Source of the DNA: Vibrio lentus
Lineage (GTDB): Bacteria > Pseudomonadota > Gammaproteobacteria > Enterobacterales > Vibrionaceae
NCBI RefSeq assembly: GCF_002875945.1
Contig: NZ_MCZK01000157.1
Span: forward strand, 17,002 to 81,001
DNA: 64,000 nt
Direction of reading: 5' to 3'
The position numbers were made by a program, and so were the translations under genes. Shown here piece by piece: positions 8,461 through 15,756 of the stretch; within the stretch, counting starts at the first letter, position 1, and every line of letters begins with the position of its first letter. The notes beneath the pieces are model-generated. The model was not told the DNA's origin. It ran no database searches and saw nothing but the letters and a program-made list of their open reading frames with translations.

Positions 8461-9210
8461 ATGAATAACTGGATTAAGGCTGCAATTGCGGCTATCGCAC
8501 TCTCTGCTGCTACTGTTCAAGCTGCGACTGAAGTTAAAGTCGGCATGTCTGGTCGCTACTTCCCATTTACGTTCGTTAAACAAGACCAACTACAAGGTTT
8601 TGAAGTGGATTTATGGGATGAGATCGGTAAACGTAATGACTATAGCGTTGAATACGTGACAGCAAACTTCTCTGGTCTGTTCGGTCTTCTTGAAACAGGT
8701 CGAATCGATACGATTTCAAACCAAATTACAATCACGGATGCACGTAAAGCGAAATACCTATTCGCAGACCCATACGTAGTAGACGGCGCACAGATTACCG
8801 TTCGTAAAGGTAATGACAGCATTCAAGGCATCGAAGACCTTGATGGTAAGACGGTTGCAGTAAACCTTGGATCAAACTTTGAGCAACTATTACGCAGCTA
8901 CGATAAAGATGGCAAAATCAATGTGAAAACCTACGATACAGGTATTGAGCATGATGTTGCACTGGGTCGTGCCGATGCATTCGTTATGGATCGCCTATCA
9001 GCACTAGAGCTTATTAAGAAGACTGGTCTACCATTACAGCTAGCAGGACAGCCATTCGAGACTATCGAGAATGCATGGCCTTTCGTAAACAACGATAACG
9101 GCAAAAAATTGCAAGCTGAAGTAAACCAAGCACTCGCAGCAATGCGTGAAGATGGTACGCTAGAGAGCATCTCTCAAAAATGGTTCGGTGCAGACATTAC
9201 TAAGAAGTAA
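8461..9210 (+). CDS. Periplasmic cystine/polar amino-acid binding protein
   Basis: Substrate-binding component of an ABC importer. Signal peptide MNNWIKAAIAAIALSAATVQA is followed by a SBP_bac_3 domain. Residues such as SNQITITDARKAKY and the terminal KWFGADITK resemble E. coli TcyJ (FliY), so L-cystine is the likeliest ligand; other polar amino acids cannot be excluded. The start at 8461 is chosen over an in-frame ATG at 8380 because TAAGGAG sits just upstream and a proper signal peptide follows. A terminator lies between it and the permease, which should make the binding protein the most abundant component. Confidence 0.88.
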   Translation: MNNWIKAAIAAIALSAATVQAATEVKVGMSGRYFPFTFVKQDQLQGFEVDLWDEIGKRNDYSVEYVTANFSGLFGLLETGRIDTISNQITITDARKAKYLFADPYVVDGAQITVRKGNDSIQGIEDLDGKTVAVNLGSNFEQLLRSYDKDGKINVKTYDTGIEHDVALGRADAFVMDRLSALELIKKTGLPLQLAGQPFETIENAWPFVNNDNGKKLQAEVNQALAAMREDGTLESISQKWFGADITKK

Positions 9211-9231
9211 TTACCCACTCAACGCATTCAG

Positions 9232-9262
9232 AGCCCACTGCTTATACAGCGGTGGGCTTTTT
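9232..9262 (+). terminator. Intra-operon terminator after the binding protein
   Basis: AGCCCACTGC / loop / GC.GTGGGCT followed by TTTTT. It lies between the first and second genes of the ABC operon. Partial termination here would favour the periplasmic component, a common arrangement in such operons. Confidence 0.75.
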
Positions 9263-9339
9263 GCTTTTGTGTACTGATTAAAAAGCCTGATATAACAGTA
9301 TTTCCAAACAATACTTCCAATAAAAATATGAGATAGATT

Positions 9340-10011
9340 ATGGGATTTGACTTTAACTACATGCTAGGTCTGTTGCCAATACTGCTGAAGTATTTAGGCA
9401 CCACTATGGAGATGGCAATCTGGGGCTTATTTTTCGCTCTGATTCTATCTTTGATACTGGCGAACATTCGTGTATTCAAAATCCCAGTACTCGACCAACT
9501 GAGCCAGCTGTATATTAGCTTCTTCCGAGGCACGCCACTGTTGGTGCAACTGTTCCTTCTCTACTACGGCCTACCTCAGGTATTTCCGTGGATGGTTGGA
9601 CTCGATGCGTTTGGCGCCGCCGTTATCGGCTTAACCTTACACTTTGCTGCCTACATGGCTGAAAGTATTCGTGCTGCCATTATCGGTATCGAACGTAGCC
9701 AAATGGAAGCCAGCCTCTCAGTCGGTATGACAACCAGCCAAGCTATGCGTCGAGTGATCTTGCCGCAGGCTACCCGTGTGGCACTGCCGTCTTTGATGAA
9801 CTATTTCATCGACATGATTAAGTCGACTTCCCTTGCCTTCACCTTAGGTGTGGCTGAAATCATGGCCAAAGCTCAAATGGAAGCATCATCAAGTTTCCGC
9901 TTCTTTGAGGCTTTCCTAGCGGTTGCGCTGATTTATTGGGGCGTGGTGGTTATCCTTACTCGCATTCAAATCTGGGCCGAAGTGAAACTGAATAAGGCGT
10001 ATGTACGATGA
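9340..10011 (+). CDS. Amino-acid ABC transporter permease (TcyL/HisM type)
   Basis: Inner-membrane channel subunit of the importer encoded by its neighbours. The 223 residues contain about five membrane segments. The EAA loop that contacts the ATPase is EASLSVGMTTSQAMRRVILPQA at about residues 128-149, with the conserved central Gly. The N-terminal half has the family stretch FFRGTPLLVQLFLLYYGLP. It overlaps the ATPase gene by four bases (ATGA), so the two are translationally coupled. A homodimer or self-paired permease is expected since only one permease gene is present. Confidence 0.9.
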   Translation: MGFDFNYMLGLLPILLKYLGTTMEMAIWGLFFALILSLILANIRVFKIPVLDQLSQLYISFFRGTPLLVQLFLLYYGLPQVFPWMVGLDAFGAAVIGLTLHFAAYMAESIRAAIIGIERSQMEASLSVGMTTSQAMRRVILPQATRVALPSLMNYFIDMIKSTSLAFTLGVAEIMAKAQMEASSSFRFFEAFLAVALIYWGVVVILTRIQIWAEVKLNKAYVR

Positions 10012-10745
10012 TCAAATTAGAAAATATCCACAAGCAGTTTGGTGACACCGAAGTTCTTAAAGGGATCGACCTAGAAATCAATCAAGGTGAGATAATTGTC
10101 ATCATAGGTTCAAGTGGTACGGGTAAGTCTACACTGCTGCGCTGCGTTAACTTTCTCGAGCAAGCCGATCAAGGCAAGATTTCCATCGATGATATTAACG
10201 TTGATGTAAAAAAACACACCAAAGCCGAGGTACTGGCACTGCGTCGTAAGACTGGTTTTGTGTTCCAAAACTACGCCTTGTTTGCTCACCAAACGGCAAA
10301 GCAGAATATTGCCGAAGGTTTGATTACCGTTCGTGGTTGGAAAAAGCAGCAAGCTCATGAAAAAGCACAACAAATATTAGATGATATCGGGTTAGGTGAC
10401 AGAGCAGATAGCTACCCAGCAGCGCTCTCTGGTGGACAACAGCAACGCGTTGGTATTGGCCGAGCTATGGCCCTTCAACCGGAGCTTTTATTGTTCGATG
10501 AGCCGACTTCAGCACTCGATCCTGAGTGGGTTGGTGAAGTGCTTAACCTAATGAAAAAATTGGCAAATCAGCATCAAACCATGCTGGTGGTCACCCATGA
10601 AATGCAATTTGCTAAAGAGGTTGCAGACCGAGTGATCTTCATGGCTGATGGCCATATTGTCGAACAGGGATCTCCACAGGATATTTTTGGTAATCCACAG
10701 GATCCTAAATTACAAAAATTCTTAAATAAGGTTGGGATCGACTAA
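10008..10745 (+). CDS. Amino-acid ABC transporter ATPase
   Basis: Energy-coupling subunit (245 residues). Walker A is GSSGTGKST at about residues 34-42, the Q-loop follows in FVFQNYALF, the signature is LSGGQQQR, Walker B is LLLFDEPTSALD, and the switch His is in VVTHEM. Closest in character to the cystine/polar amino-acid ATPases TcyN/YecC. The start codon overlaps the permease stop. No fourth gene follows; a gap of about 200 bases leads to the rpmH promoter. Confidence 0.92.
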   Translation: MIKLENIHKQFGDTEVLKGIDLEINQGEIIVIIGSSGTGKSTLLRCVNFLEQADQGKISIDDINVDVKKHTKAEVLALRRKTGFVFQNYALFAHQTAKQNIAEGLITVRGWKKQQAHEKAQQILDDIGLGDRADSYPAALSGGQQQRVGIGRAMALQPELLLFDEPTSALDPEWVGEVLNLMKKLANQHQTMLVVTHEMQFAKEVADRVIFMADGHIVEQGSPQDIFGNPQDPKLQKFLNKVGID

Positions 10746-10810
10746 GGATCCTTGTGATTTTAGTTATTCTACGTATAATCCCCCGACCGGAATTTTAGTT
10801 AACCCAATCA

Positions 10811-10839
10811 TTGACACTTTTTGTGACAGTGATTACAAT
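10811..10839 (+). promoter_or_regulatory. Sigma-70 promoter of rpmH-rnpA-yidD-yidC
   Basis: TTGACA (10811-10816), 17-base spacer, TACAAT (10834-10839). A near-consensus promoter about 110 bases before rpmH, as expected for a strongly expressed ribosomal protein gene. Confidence 0.85.
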
Positions 10840-10841
10840 TC

Positions 10842-10861
10842 CGCCTCTTTGTTGAGAGGCG
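10842..10861 (+). promoter_or_regulatory. Hairpin at the 5' end of the rpmH leader
   Basis: CGCCTCT / TTGTTG / AGAGGCG is a perfect 7-bp stem starting within a few bases of the predicted transcript start. It is followed by TCGGTTTTCCTTTC and a second weak dyad (CTTTCTTATATAAAGAAG). It could stabilise the 5' end or be part of a regulatory leader; no known leader family is recognised. Confidence 0.45.
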
Positions 10862-10951
10862 TCGGTTTTCCTTTCTTATATAAAGAAGAGAAAAAATGCC
10901 CACGCCGGGTTTAACAAAAACCTAAAACTACTGATCAGTAAGGTAATTACA

Positions 10952-11086
10952 ATGAAACGCACTTTTCAACCTACAGTTCTAAAGCGTAAGCGTACACACG
11001 GTTTCCGTGCTCGCATGGCTACTAAGAACGGTCGCGCAACAATCAATGCACGTCGTGCAAAAGGCCGTAAGCGTCTTTCTAAGTAA
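10952..11086 (+). CDS. rpmH: Ribosomal protein bL34
   Basis: Small basic large-subunit protein of 44 residues. It begins MKRTFQPTVLKRKRTHGFRA and ends in a run of Arg/Lys, the standard bL34 sequence. The ribosome site is TAAGG, eight bases before the ATG. It starts the conserved rpmH-rnpA-yidD-yidC cluster and sits directly behind a strong promoter. Confidence 0.97.
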   Translation: MKRTFQPTVLKRKRTHGFRARMATKNGRATINARRAKGRKRLSK

Positions 11087-11098
11087 TCTTTGATTATT

Positions 11099-11455
11099 TT
11101 GAATAAGCTAGCCTTCGGTCGGGAGTTACGCTTGTTAACTCCCGAACATTATCAGAATGTCTTCAAGCAAGCTCATCGAGCAGGCTCCCCTCATTTCACC
11201 ATCATTGCCCGAAATAACTCTCTTTCAAATCCTCGCCTTGGATTAGCTGTTCCGAAAAAGCAGATTAAAACCGCCGTGGGTCGTAACCGATTCAAGCGTC
11301 TTACTCGTGAAAGCTTTCGTAACACTCAACACAAACTTCCTAACAAAGATTTTGTTGTAATCGCTAAGAAGAGCGCGCAAGATTTAAGCAATGAAGAAAT
11401 GTTCAAGCTACTCGACAAATTATGGCTTCGCCTGTCTCGCCCTTCGCGTGGATAG
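11099..11455 (+). CDS. rnpA: Ribonuclease P protein component
   Basis: Protein cofactor of RNase P, which removes 5' leaders from pre-tRNAs. The RNR signature GRNRFKRLTRESFR is at about residues 57-70 (counting from the TTG at 11099) and the basic RELRLLTPEHYQNVF region is at the N-terminus. The frame has no ATG near the start: TTG codons occur at 11090 and 11099. The second gives MNKLAF, which aligns with MSTYAF-type Vibrio starts, so I prefer it. A weak start just after rpmH is a known way to keep RnpA far below L34. The last 34 bases overlap yidD. Confidence 0.9.
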   Translation: MNKLAFGRELRLLTPEHYQNVFKQAHRAGSPHFTIIARNNSLSNPRLGLAVPKKQIKTAVGRNRFKRLTRESFRNTQHKLPNKDFVVIAKKSAQDLSNEEMFKLLDKLWLRLSRPSRG

Positions 11456-11679
11456 CGCTAATACCCATCTATTTTTATAGATGGTTTATTAGTCCACTCA
11501 TCGGCCCACGCTGCCGATTTACTCCAACCTGCTCTTTATATGCGATAGAAGCGTTGAAAGCTCACGGTTTTGTAAAAGGGTGTTGGTTATCAGGCAAACG
11601 TCTATTAAAATGCCATCCTTTGAACGAAGGGGGCTTTGACCCCGTTCCACCGGTCCAAAAACAAGACAGAGATAAATAA
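11422..11679 (+). CDS. yidD: Membrane protein insertion efficiency factor YidD
   Basis: Small membrane-associated protein that helps YidC/Sec insert inner-membrane proteins. The 85 residues have an N-terminal hydrophobic helix (WIALIPIYFYRWFISPLIG) and the family Cys motif RCRFTPTCSLYAIEAL, with HPLNEGGFDPVP near the end. It overlaps rnpA by 34 bases in another frame, the usual arrangement, and ends two bases before yidC. Confidence 0.95.
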   Translation: MASPVSPFAWIALIPIYFYRWFISPLIGPRCRFTPTCSLYAIEALKAHGFVKGCWLSGKRLLKCHPLNEGGFDPVPPVQKQDRDK

Positions 11680-11681
11680 CG

Positions 11682-13301
11682 ATGGATTCTCAACGTAATA
11701 TCCTGTTAATCGCACTGGCATTGGTTTCTTTTCTACTGTTCCAACAATGGAACGTAGCTCAGAACCCAGCACCACAAGCGGTTGAGCAGGCACAATCTGG
11801 CAGCACCCTACCAGCGCCATCTTATGCAGATGATCTAGACCCAACTCCGGGTCAAGTTGCTTCTGCAAAAACTATCACAGTAACAACTGATGTACTGACT
11901 CTGTCAATTGATACGGTTGGTGGTGATGTCGTTAAAGCAAATCTAAATGATTACTCTGCTGAGTTTGATTCTGAAGATACGTTTGTTCTTCTTAAGAACG
12001 AACCAGGTCACCAATTTATCGCACAAAGCGGTCTAGTGGGTCCTCAAGGTATCGACCTAAGCAGCACAAACCGCCCAAGCTACACAGTTTCAGCAGACAG
12101 CTTCACGCTTGCTGATGGTCAGGATGAACTACGCATCCCGATGACTTACCAAGCGAACGGCCTTGATTACACGAAAACATTCGTCCTTAAGCGTGGTAGC
12201 TACGCAATGGATGTTGAATACGATGTAGTCAACAACTCTGGTAACAACGCGACATTCGGCATGTACGCTCACCTACGTCAGAACGTAATGGATGACGGCG
12301 GTAGCCTAACAATGCCAACTTACCGTGGTGGTGCTTACTCTACGGAAGATACGCGTTACAAAAAATACAGCTTCGACGACATGCAAGATCGCAATCTGTC
12401 TCTTAACCTAGCAAATGGTCAAGGTTGGGCAGCGATGATTCAGCACTACTTTGCAAGTGCATGGATCCCACGCGACGAAGCAGGCAGCAACCTTTACACT
12501 CGTGTAATAGGTAACCTTGGCGACATCGGTGTTCGTATGCCGAACAAAACCATCGCTACTGGCGACGAAGCAAGCTTTAAAGCAACGCTTTGGGTTGGTC
12601 CTAAACTTCAAGACCAAATGGCTGCTGTTGCACCAAACCTAGACCTAGTAGTTGACTACGGTTGGTTATGGTTCATTGCGAAACCACTTCATACTCTGCT
12701 TTCATTCATTCAAGGCATCGTTGTGAACTGGGGTCTGGCAATTATCTGTCTAACGTTTATCGTTCGTGGTGCTATGTACCCACTAACGAAAGCTCAGTAC
12801 ACGTCTATGGCGAAAATGCGTATGCTTCAGCCTAAGCTGACAGCAATGCGTGAGCGTATTGGCGACGACCGTCAACGCATGAGCCAAGAAATGATGGAGC
12901 TGTACAAGAAAGAGAAAGTAAACCCACTTGGTGGCTGTTTACCTATCATCTTGCAAATGCCGATCTTCATTTCGCTATACTGGGCACTAATGGAGTCTGT
13001 TGAACTGCGTCACTCACCGTTCTTCGGTTGGATTACTGACCTTTCAGCACAAGACCCTTACTACATCTTGCCACTTCTGATGGGTGCTTCAATGTTCCTA
13101 ATCCAGAAGATGAGCCCGACAACTGTAACGGATCCAATGCAGCAGAAAATCATGACCTTTATGCCGGTTATGTTTACTTTCTTCTTCTTGTTCTTCCCTT
13201 CAGGTCTGGTTCTTTACTGGCTAGTATCGAACATCGTAACTCTGATTCAGCAAACGCTTATCTACCGCGCGCTGGAAAAGAAAGGCTTACACTCTAAGTA
13301 A
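11682..13301 (+). CDS. yidC: Membrane protein insertase YidC
   Basis: Oxa1-family insertase working alone or with SecYEG. In its 539 residues an N-terminal anchor (NILLIALALVSFLLFQQW) is followed by the large periplasmic beta-sandwich domain at about 60-320. Five C-terminal membrane helices carry the conserved hydrophilic-groove Arg in FIVRGAMYPLTKAQY, a Lys-rich cytoplasmic loop (MMELYKKEKVNPLGGCLP), and the LYWLVSNIVTLIQQ helix. Last gene of the rpmH operon; a strong terminator follows. Confidence 0.97.
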   Translation: MDSQRNILLIALALVSFLLFQQWNVAQNPAPQAVEQAQSGSTLPAPSYADDLDPTPGQVASAKTITVTTDVLTLSIDTVGGDVVKANLNDYSAEFDSEDTFVLLKNEPGHQFIAQSGLVGPQGIDLSSTNRPSYTVSADSFTLADGQDELRIPMTYQANGLDYTKTFVLKRGSYAMDVEYDVVNNSGNNATFGMYAHLRQNVMDDGGSLTMPTYRGGAYSTEDTRYKKYSFDDMQDRNLSLNLANGQGWAAMIQHYFASAWIPRDEAGSNLYTRVIGNLGDIGVRMPNKTIATGDEASFKATLWVGPKLQDQMAAVAPNLDLVVDYGWLWFIAKPLHTLLSFIQGIVVNWGLAIICLTFIVRGAMYPLTKAQYTSMAKMRMLQPKLTAMRERIGDDRQRMSQEMMELYKKEKVNPLGGCLPIILQMPIFISLYWALMESVELRHSPFFGWITDLSAQDPYYILPLLMGASMFLIQKMSPTTVTDPMQQKIMTFMPVMFTFFFLFFPSGLVLYWLVSNIVTLIQQTLIYRALEKKGLHSK

Positions 13302-13326
13302 GTTCGATAACAGAAAGAGATAAAAG

Positions 13327-13352
13327 AAAGGCGACCAAAAGGTCGCCTTTTT
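13327..13352 (+). terminator. Terminator of the rpmH-yidC operon
   Basis: AAAGGCGACC / AAAA / GGTCGCCTTT plus TT. A perfect 10-bp stem 25 bases past the yidC stop. Confidence 0.88.
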
Positions 13353-13431
13353 GTTTTGAGCTGATTACAATTCAGCTAATTGATTAATCGTGAACGCCCC
13401 CTTTGGCCTTCACATGCTAGCAGGCACAACT

Positions 13432-14793
13432 ATGACTACAGATACGATTGTTGCTCAAGCGACTGCGCCAGGGCGTGGTGGCGTCGGTATTATCCGCGTT
13501 TCAGGCCCACAAGCCGCTCAAGTCGCTCTAGAAGTAACAGGCAAAGTACTAAAACCGCGCTATGCCGAGTACCTGCCTTTTAAATCTCACAATGGCACCG
13601 AACTCGACCAAGGTATTGCACTTTACTTCCCTAACCCACACTCGTTCACTGGCGAAGATGTGTTAGAGCTGCAAGGCCACGGTGGTCCTGTGGTTATGGA
13701 CATGCTGATCAAACGTATCCTATCCATCTCAGGTGTACGTGCCGCACGTCCTGGTGAGTTCTCTGAACGTGCGTTCTTGAACGACAAGATGGACTTAACA
13801 CAAGCAGAAGCGATTGCCGACCTGATTGACGCAAGCTCAGAAGAAGCAGCGAAATCAGCACTACAATCCCTGCAAGGTGAATTCTCTAAACGCATTAATA
13901 CGCTAGTAGATTCTCTGATTTACTTAAGAATCTACGTTGAAGCGGCGATTGATTTCCCAGAAGAAGAAATTGATTTTCTGGCTGACGGTAAAGTAAGTAC
14001 TGACTTACAAGCTATCATTGATAACCTAGAAGCTGTACGCCAAGAAGCCAATCAAGGCTCAATCATGCGTGAAGGCATGAAAGTCGTGATTGCAGGTCGC
14101 CCAAATGCGGGTAAATCAAGCCTATTGAATGCACTGTCGGGTAAAGAGTCTGCCATTGTGACCGATATTGCGGGAACGACACGTGATGTACTGCGTGAAC
14201 ATATCCATATTGACGGTATGCCATTGCACATTATTGATACCGCAGGCCTACGTGACGCCTCCGATGAAGTAGAAAAAATCGGTATTGAACGCGCTTGGGA
14301 AGAAATTGCACAAGCAGACCGCGTATTATTTATGGTGGATGGCACAACAACAACGGCAACGGACCCTAAAGAAATTTGGCCAGATTTCGTTGATCGTCTG
14401 CCCAATAACATCGGTATGACTGTGATCCGCAACAAAGCAGATCAAACCAGTGAAGAGCTCGGGATCTGCCATGTAAATGATCCGACTCTCATCCGCCTAT
14501 CTGCAAAAACAGGTGAAGGTGTCGATGCCCTACGTAGCCATCTTAAAGAGTGCATGGGCTTTGCTGGTGGCAACGAAGGTGGCTTTATGGCACGTCGCCG
14601 CCACTTAGATGCCCTAGAACGCGCATCGGAACACCTTGATATTGGGCAACAACAGCTTGAAGGCTACATGGCCGGAGAGATATTAGCGGAAGAGCTCAGA
14701 ATCACCCAACAGCACCTCAATGAGATCACTGGCGAATTCAGTTCAGATGATTTATTAGGTCGTATATTTTCTTCATTCTGTATCGGTAAATAA
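13432..14793 (+). CDS. mnmE: tRNA-modifying GTPase MnmE
   Basis: With MnmG it installs the 5-carboxymethylaminomethyl group on wobble U34 of certain tRNAs, using methylene-THF and K+-stimulated GTP hydrolysis. 453 residues. The start at 13432 (MTTDTIVAQATAPGRGG) matches the family; the in-frame ATG at 13390 would add 14 unconserved residues. The G domain shows GRPNAGKSS, DIAGTTRD, DTAGLRD and NKAD, and the C-terminal CIGK motif with the catalytic Cys is present. It lies 130 bases beyond yidC, whose terminator separates them, and is on the far side of oriC from its partner mnmG. Confidence 0.97.
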   Translation: MTTDTIVAQATAPGRGGVGIIRVSGPQAAQVALEVTGKVLKPRYAEYLPFKSHNGTELDQGIALYFPNPHSFTGEDVLELQGHGGPVVMDMLIKRILSISGVRAARPGEFSERAFLNDKMDLTQAEAIADLIDASSEEAAKSALQSLQGEFSKRINTLVDSLIYLRIYVEAAIDFPEEEIDFLADGKVSTDLQAIIDNLEAVRQEANQGSIMREGMKVVIAGRPNAGKSSLLNALSGKESAIVTDIAGTTRDVLREHIHIDGMPLHIIDTAGLRDASDEVEKIGIERAWEEIAQADRVLFMVDGTTTTATDPKEIWPDFVDRLPNNIGMTVIRNKADQTSEELGICHVNDPTLIRLSAKTGEGVDALRSHLKECMGFAGGNEGGFMARRRHLDALERASEHLDIGQQQLEGYMAGEILAEELRITQQHLNEITGEFSSDDLLGRIFSSFCIGK

Positions 14794-14797
14794 CCAT

Positions 14798-14824
14798 AAA
14801 GGCTGGCTTGCGCTGGCCTTTTCT
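14798..14824 (+). terminator. Probable terminator after mnmE
   Basis: AAAGGC...GCCTTT inverted repeat with an imperfect interior followed by TCTTTTG, just after the mnmE stop. Weaker than the other terminators in the window. Confidence 0.4.
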
Positions 14825-14841
14825 TTTGTAAGGACGGCTTA

Positions 14842-15276
14842 ATGATCCACATTATTACTGGCAGCACCTTAGGTGGCGCTGAATACGTTGGCGATCACCT
14901 TAACGATCTTCTAGAGGCTCAAGGGCACGAGATCGAGCTTCATAATCAGCCTGAATACGACAATATTCCGCAACAAGGTACTTGGTTATTGGTGACATCG
15001 ACGCATGGTGCGGGTGAGTTTCCTGATAACATCCAACCTTTGATCAAGTCATTGAATCAAGAATCTCCAGATTTAAGCGCGATTCGCTTTGCTGTGGTTG
15101 CTCTTGGTGACTCAAGCTACGACACCTTCTGTTCTGCAGGCCAGTCAGCTTATTCGCTTCTAGAAAAGCTTGGTGCTCAGCCCATTTCAGCGTGTTTTAC
15201 TATCGATGTTCTTGAAACACCGGTTCCTGAGGATGCTGCAGAGGATTGGTTTAACGATCATAGTGACCAGTTTTAA
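14842..15276 (+). CDS. mioC: Flavodoxin-like protein MioC
   Basis: FMN-binding electron carrier known in E. coli to support biotin synthase in vitro. The 144 residues include the FMN phosphate loop ITGSTLGGAEYV and the isoalloxazine-binding segments STHGAGEFPDN and LGDSSYDTFC. Slightly shorter than long-chain flavodoxins, as usual for MioC. It lies between mnmE and oriC and is transcribed toward the origin; a strong terminator before the first DnaA box should limit read-through. Confidence 0.93.
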   Translation: MIHIITGSTLGGAEYVGDHLNDLLEAQGHEIELHNQPEYDNIPQQGTWLLVTSTHGAGEFPDNIQPLIKSLNQESPDLSAIRFAVVALGDSSYDTFCSAGQSAYSLLEKLGAQPISACFTIDVLETPVPEDAAEDWFNDHSDQF

Positions 15277-15290
15277 CTCCTCAATCTTCT

Positions 15291-15317
15291 AAAAAGCGGC
15301 TTATGCCGCTTTTTTTG
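15291..15317 (+). terminator. Terminator between mioC and oriC
   Basis: AAAAAGCGGC / TTAT / GCCGCTTTTTTT, a perfect 10-bp stem with a long T-run. It insulates oriC from mioC transcription. Confidence 0.9.
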
Positions 15318-15334
15318 TCTCTGAATATCGTGAT

Positions 15335-15660
15335 TGTGAATAACTTTTTTGAAAATAAATCGAAATACATGTCATTTTTTTCAATTTTCTCTGTGGATAA
15401 GATCATACATATACGGTGATTAACCTATAGTTATCCAAATAACAACTTTCTAGGTAATTTCCCCTTGTGTATAAGTAGCCATTTTGATCCCAGCTAATCC
15501 TCATCATGATCAAAGTTAGATCACACCCTTTGATCCAAAAAAGATCCATGATCTTGTTGATCATTTTTGACTTATCCACAGACACCCTCGATCCTAATAA
15601 TAGATCTAATAAAAGATCTCTTTAAAGATCTTATCTATATTAATTAAAAACAGCTTTCTC
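15335..15660. other. oriC: Chromosome I replication origin (oriC)
   Basis: The 480-base gap between mioC and mnmG contains DnaA 9-mers TGTGAATAA (15335-15343), TGTGGATAA (15392-15400, R4-like), TTATCCAAA (15431-15439), TGTGTATAA (15466-15474, R2-like) and TTATCCACA (15572-15580, R1-like). About a dozen GATC sites fall between 15400 and 15640. The duplex-unwinding region, with AGATCT-containing AT-rich repeats at about 15597-15650, lies on the mnmG side. Read from the mnmG side, the sequence from the first repeat to the R1-like box follows the E. coli oriC text closely (GATCTnTTATTAGGATCG). A candidate mnmG -10 TAGAAT lies at 15701-15706. Confidence 0.95.
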
Positions 15661-15756
15661 GAAAAATTCCAAAAACGTTTTCTCAAGCTATGAAAACAGG
15701 TAGAATATCGCTCCTTTTTATCAATCTAGAAACGTTTGAGTACCTGAGGTCGGTTC

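Noticed and set aside
10732..10914. 60-codon ORF after the ABC ATPase
   Set aside because: It overlaps the rpmH promoter and leader, has no ribosome site and a composition unlike real proteins here.
13390..13431. N-terminal extension of MnmE
   Set aside because: Fourteen residues not found in the family; MTTDTIVAQATAPGRGG is the usual start.
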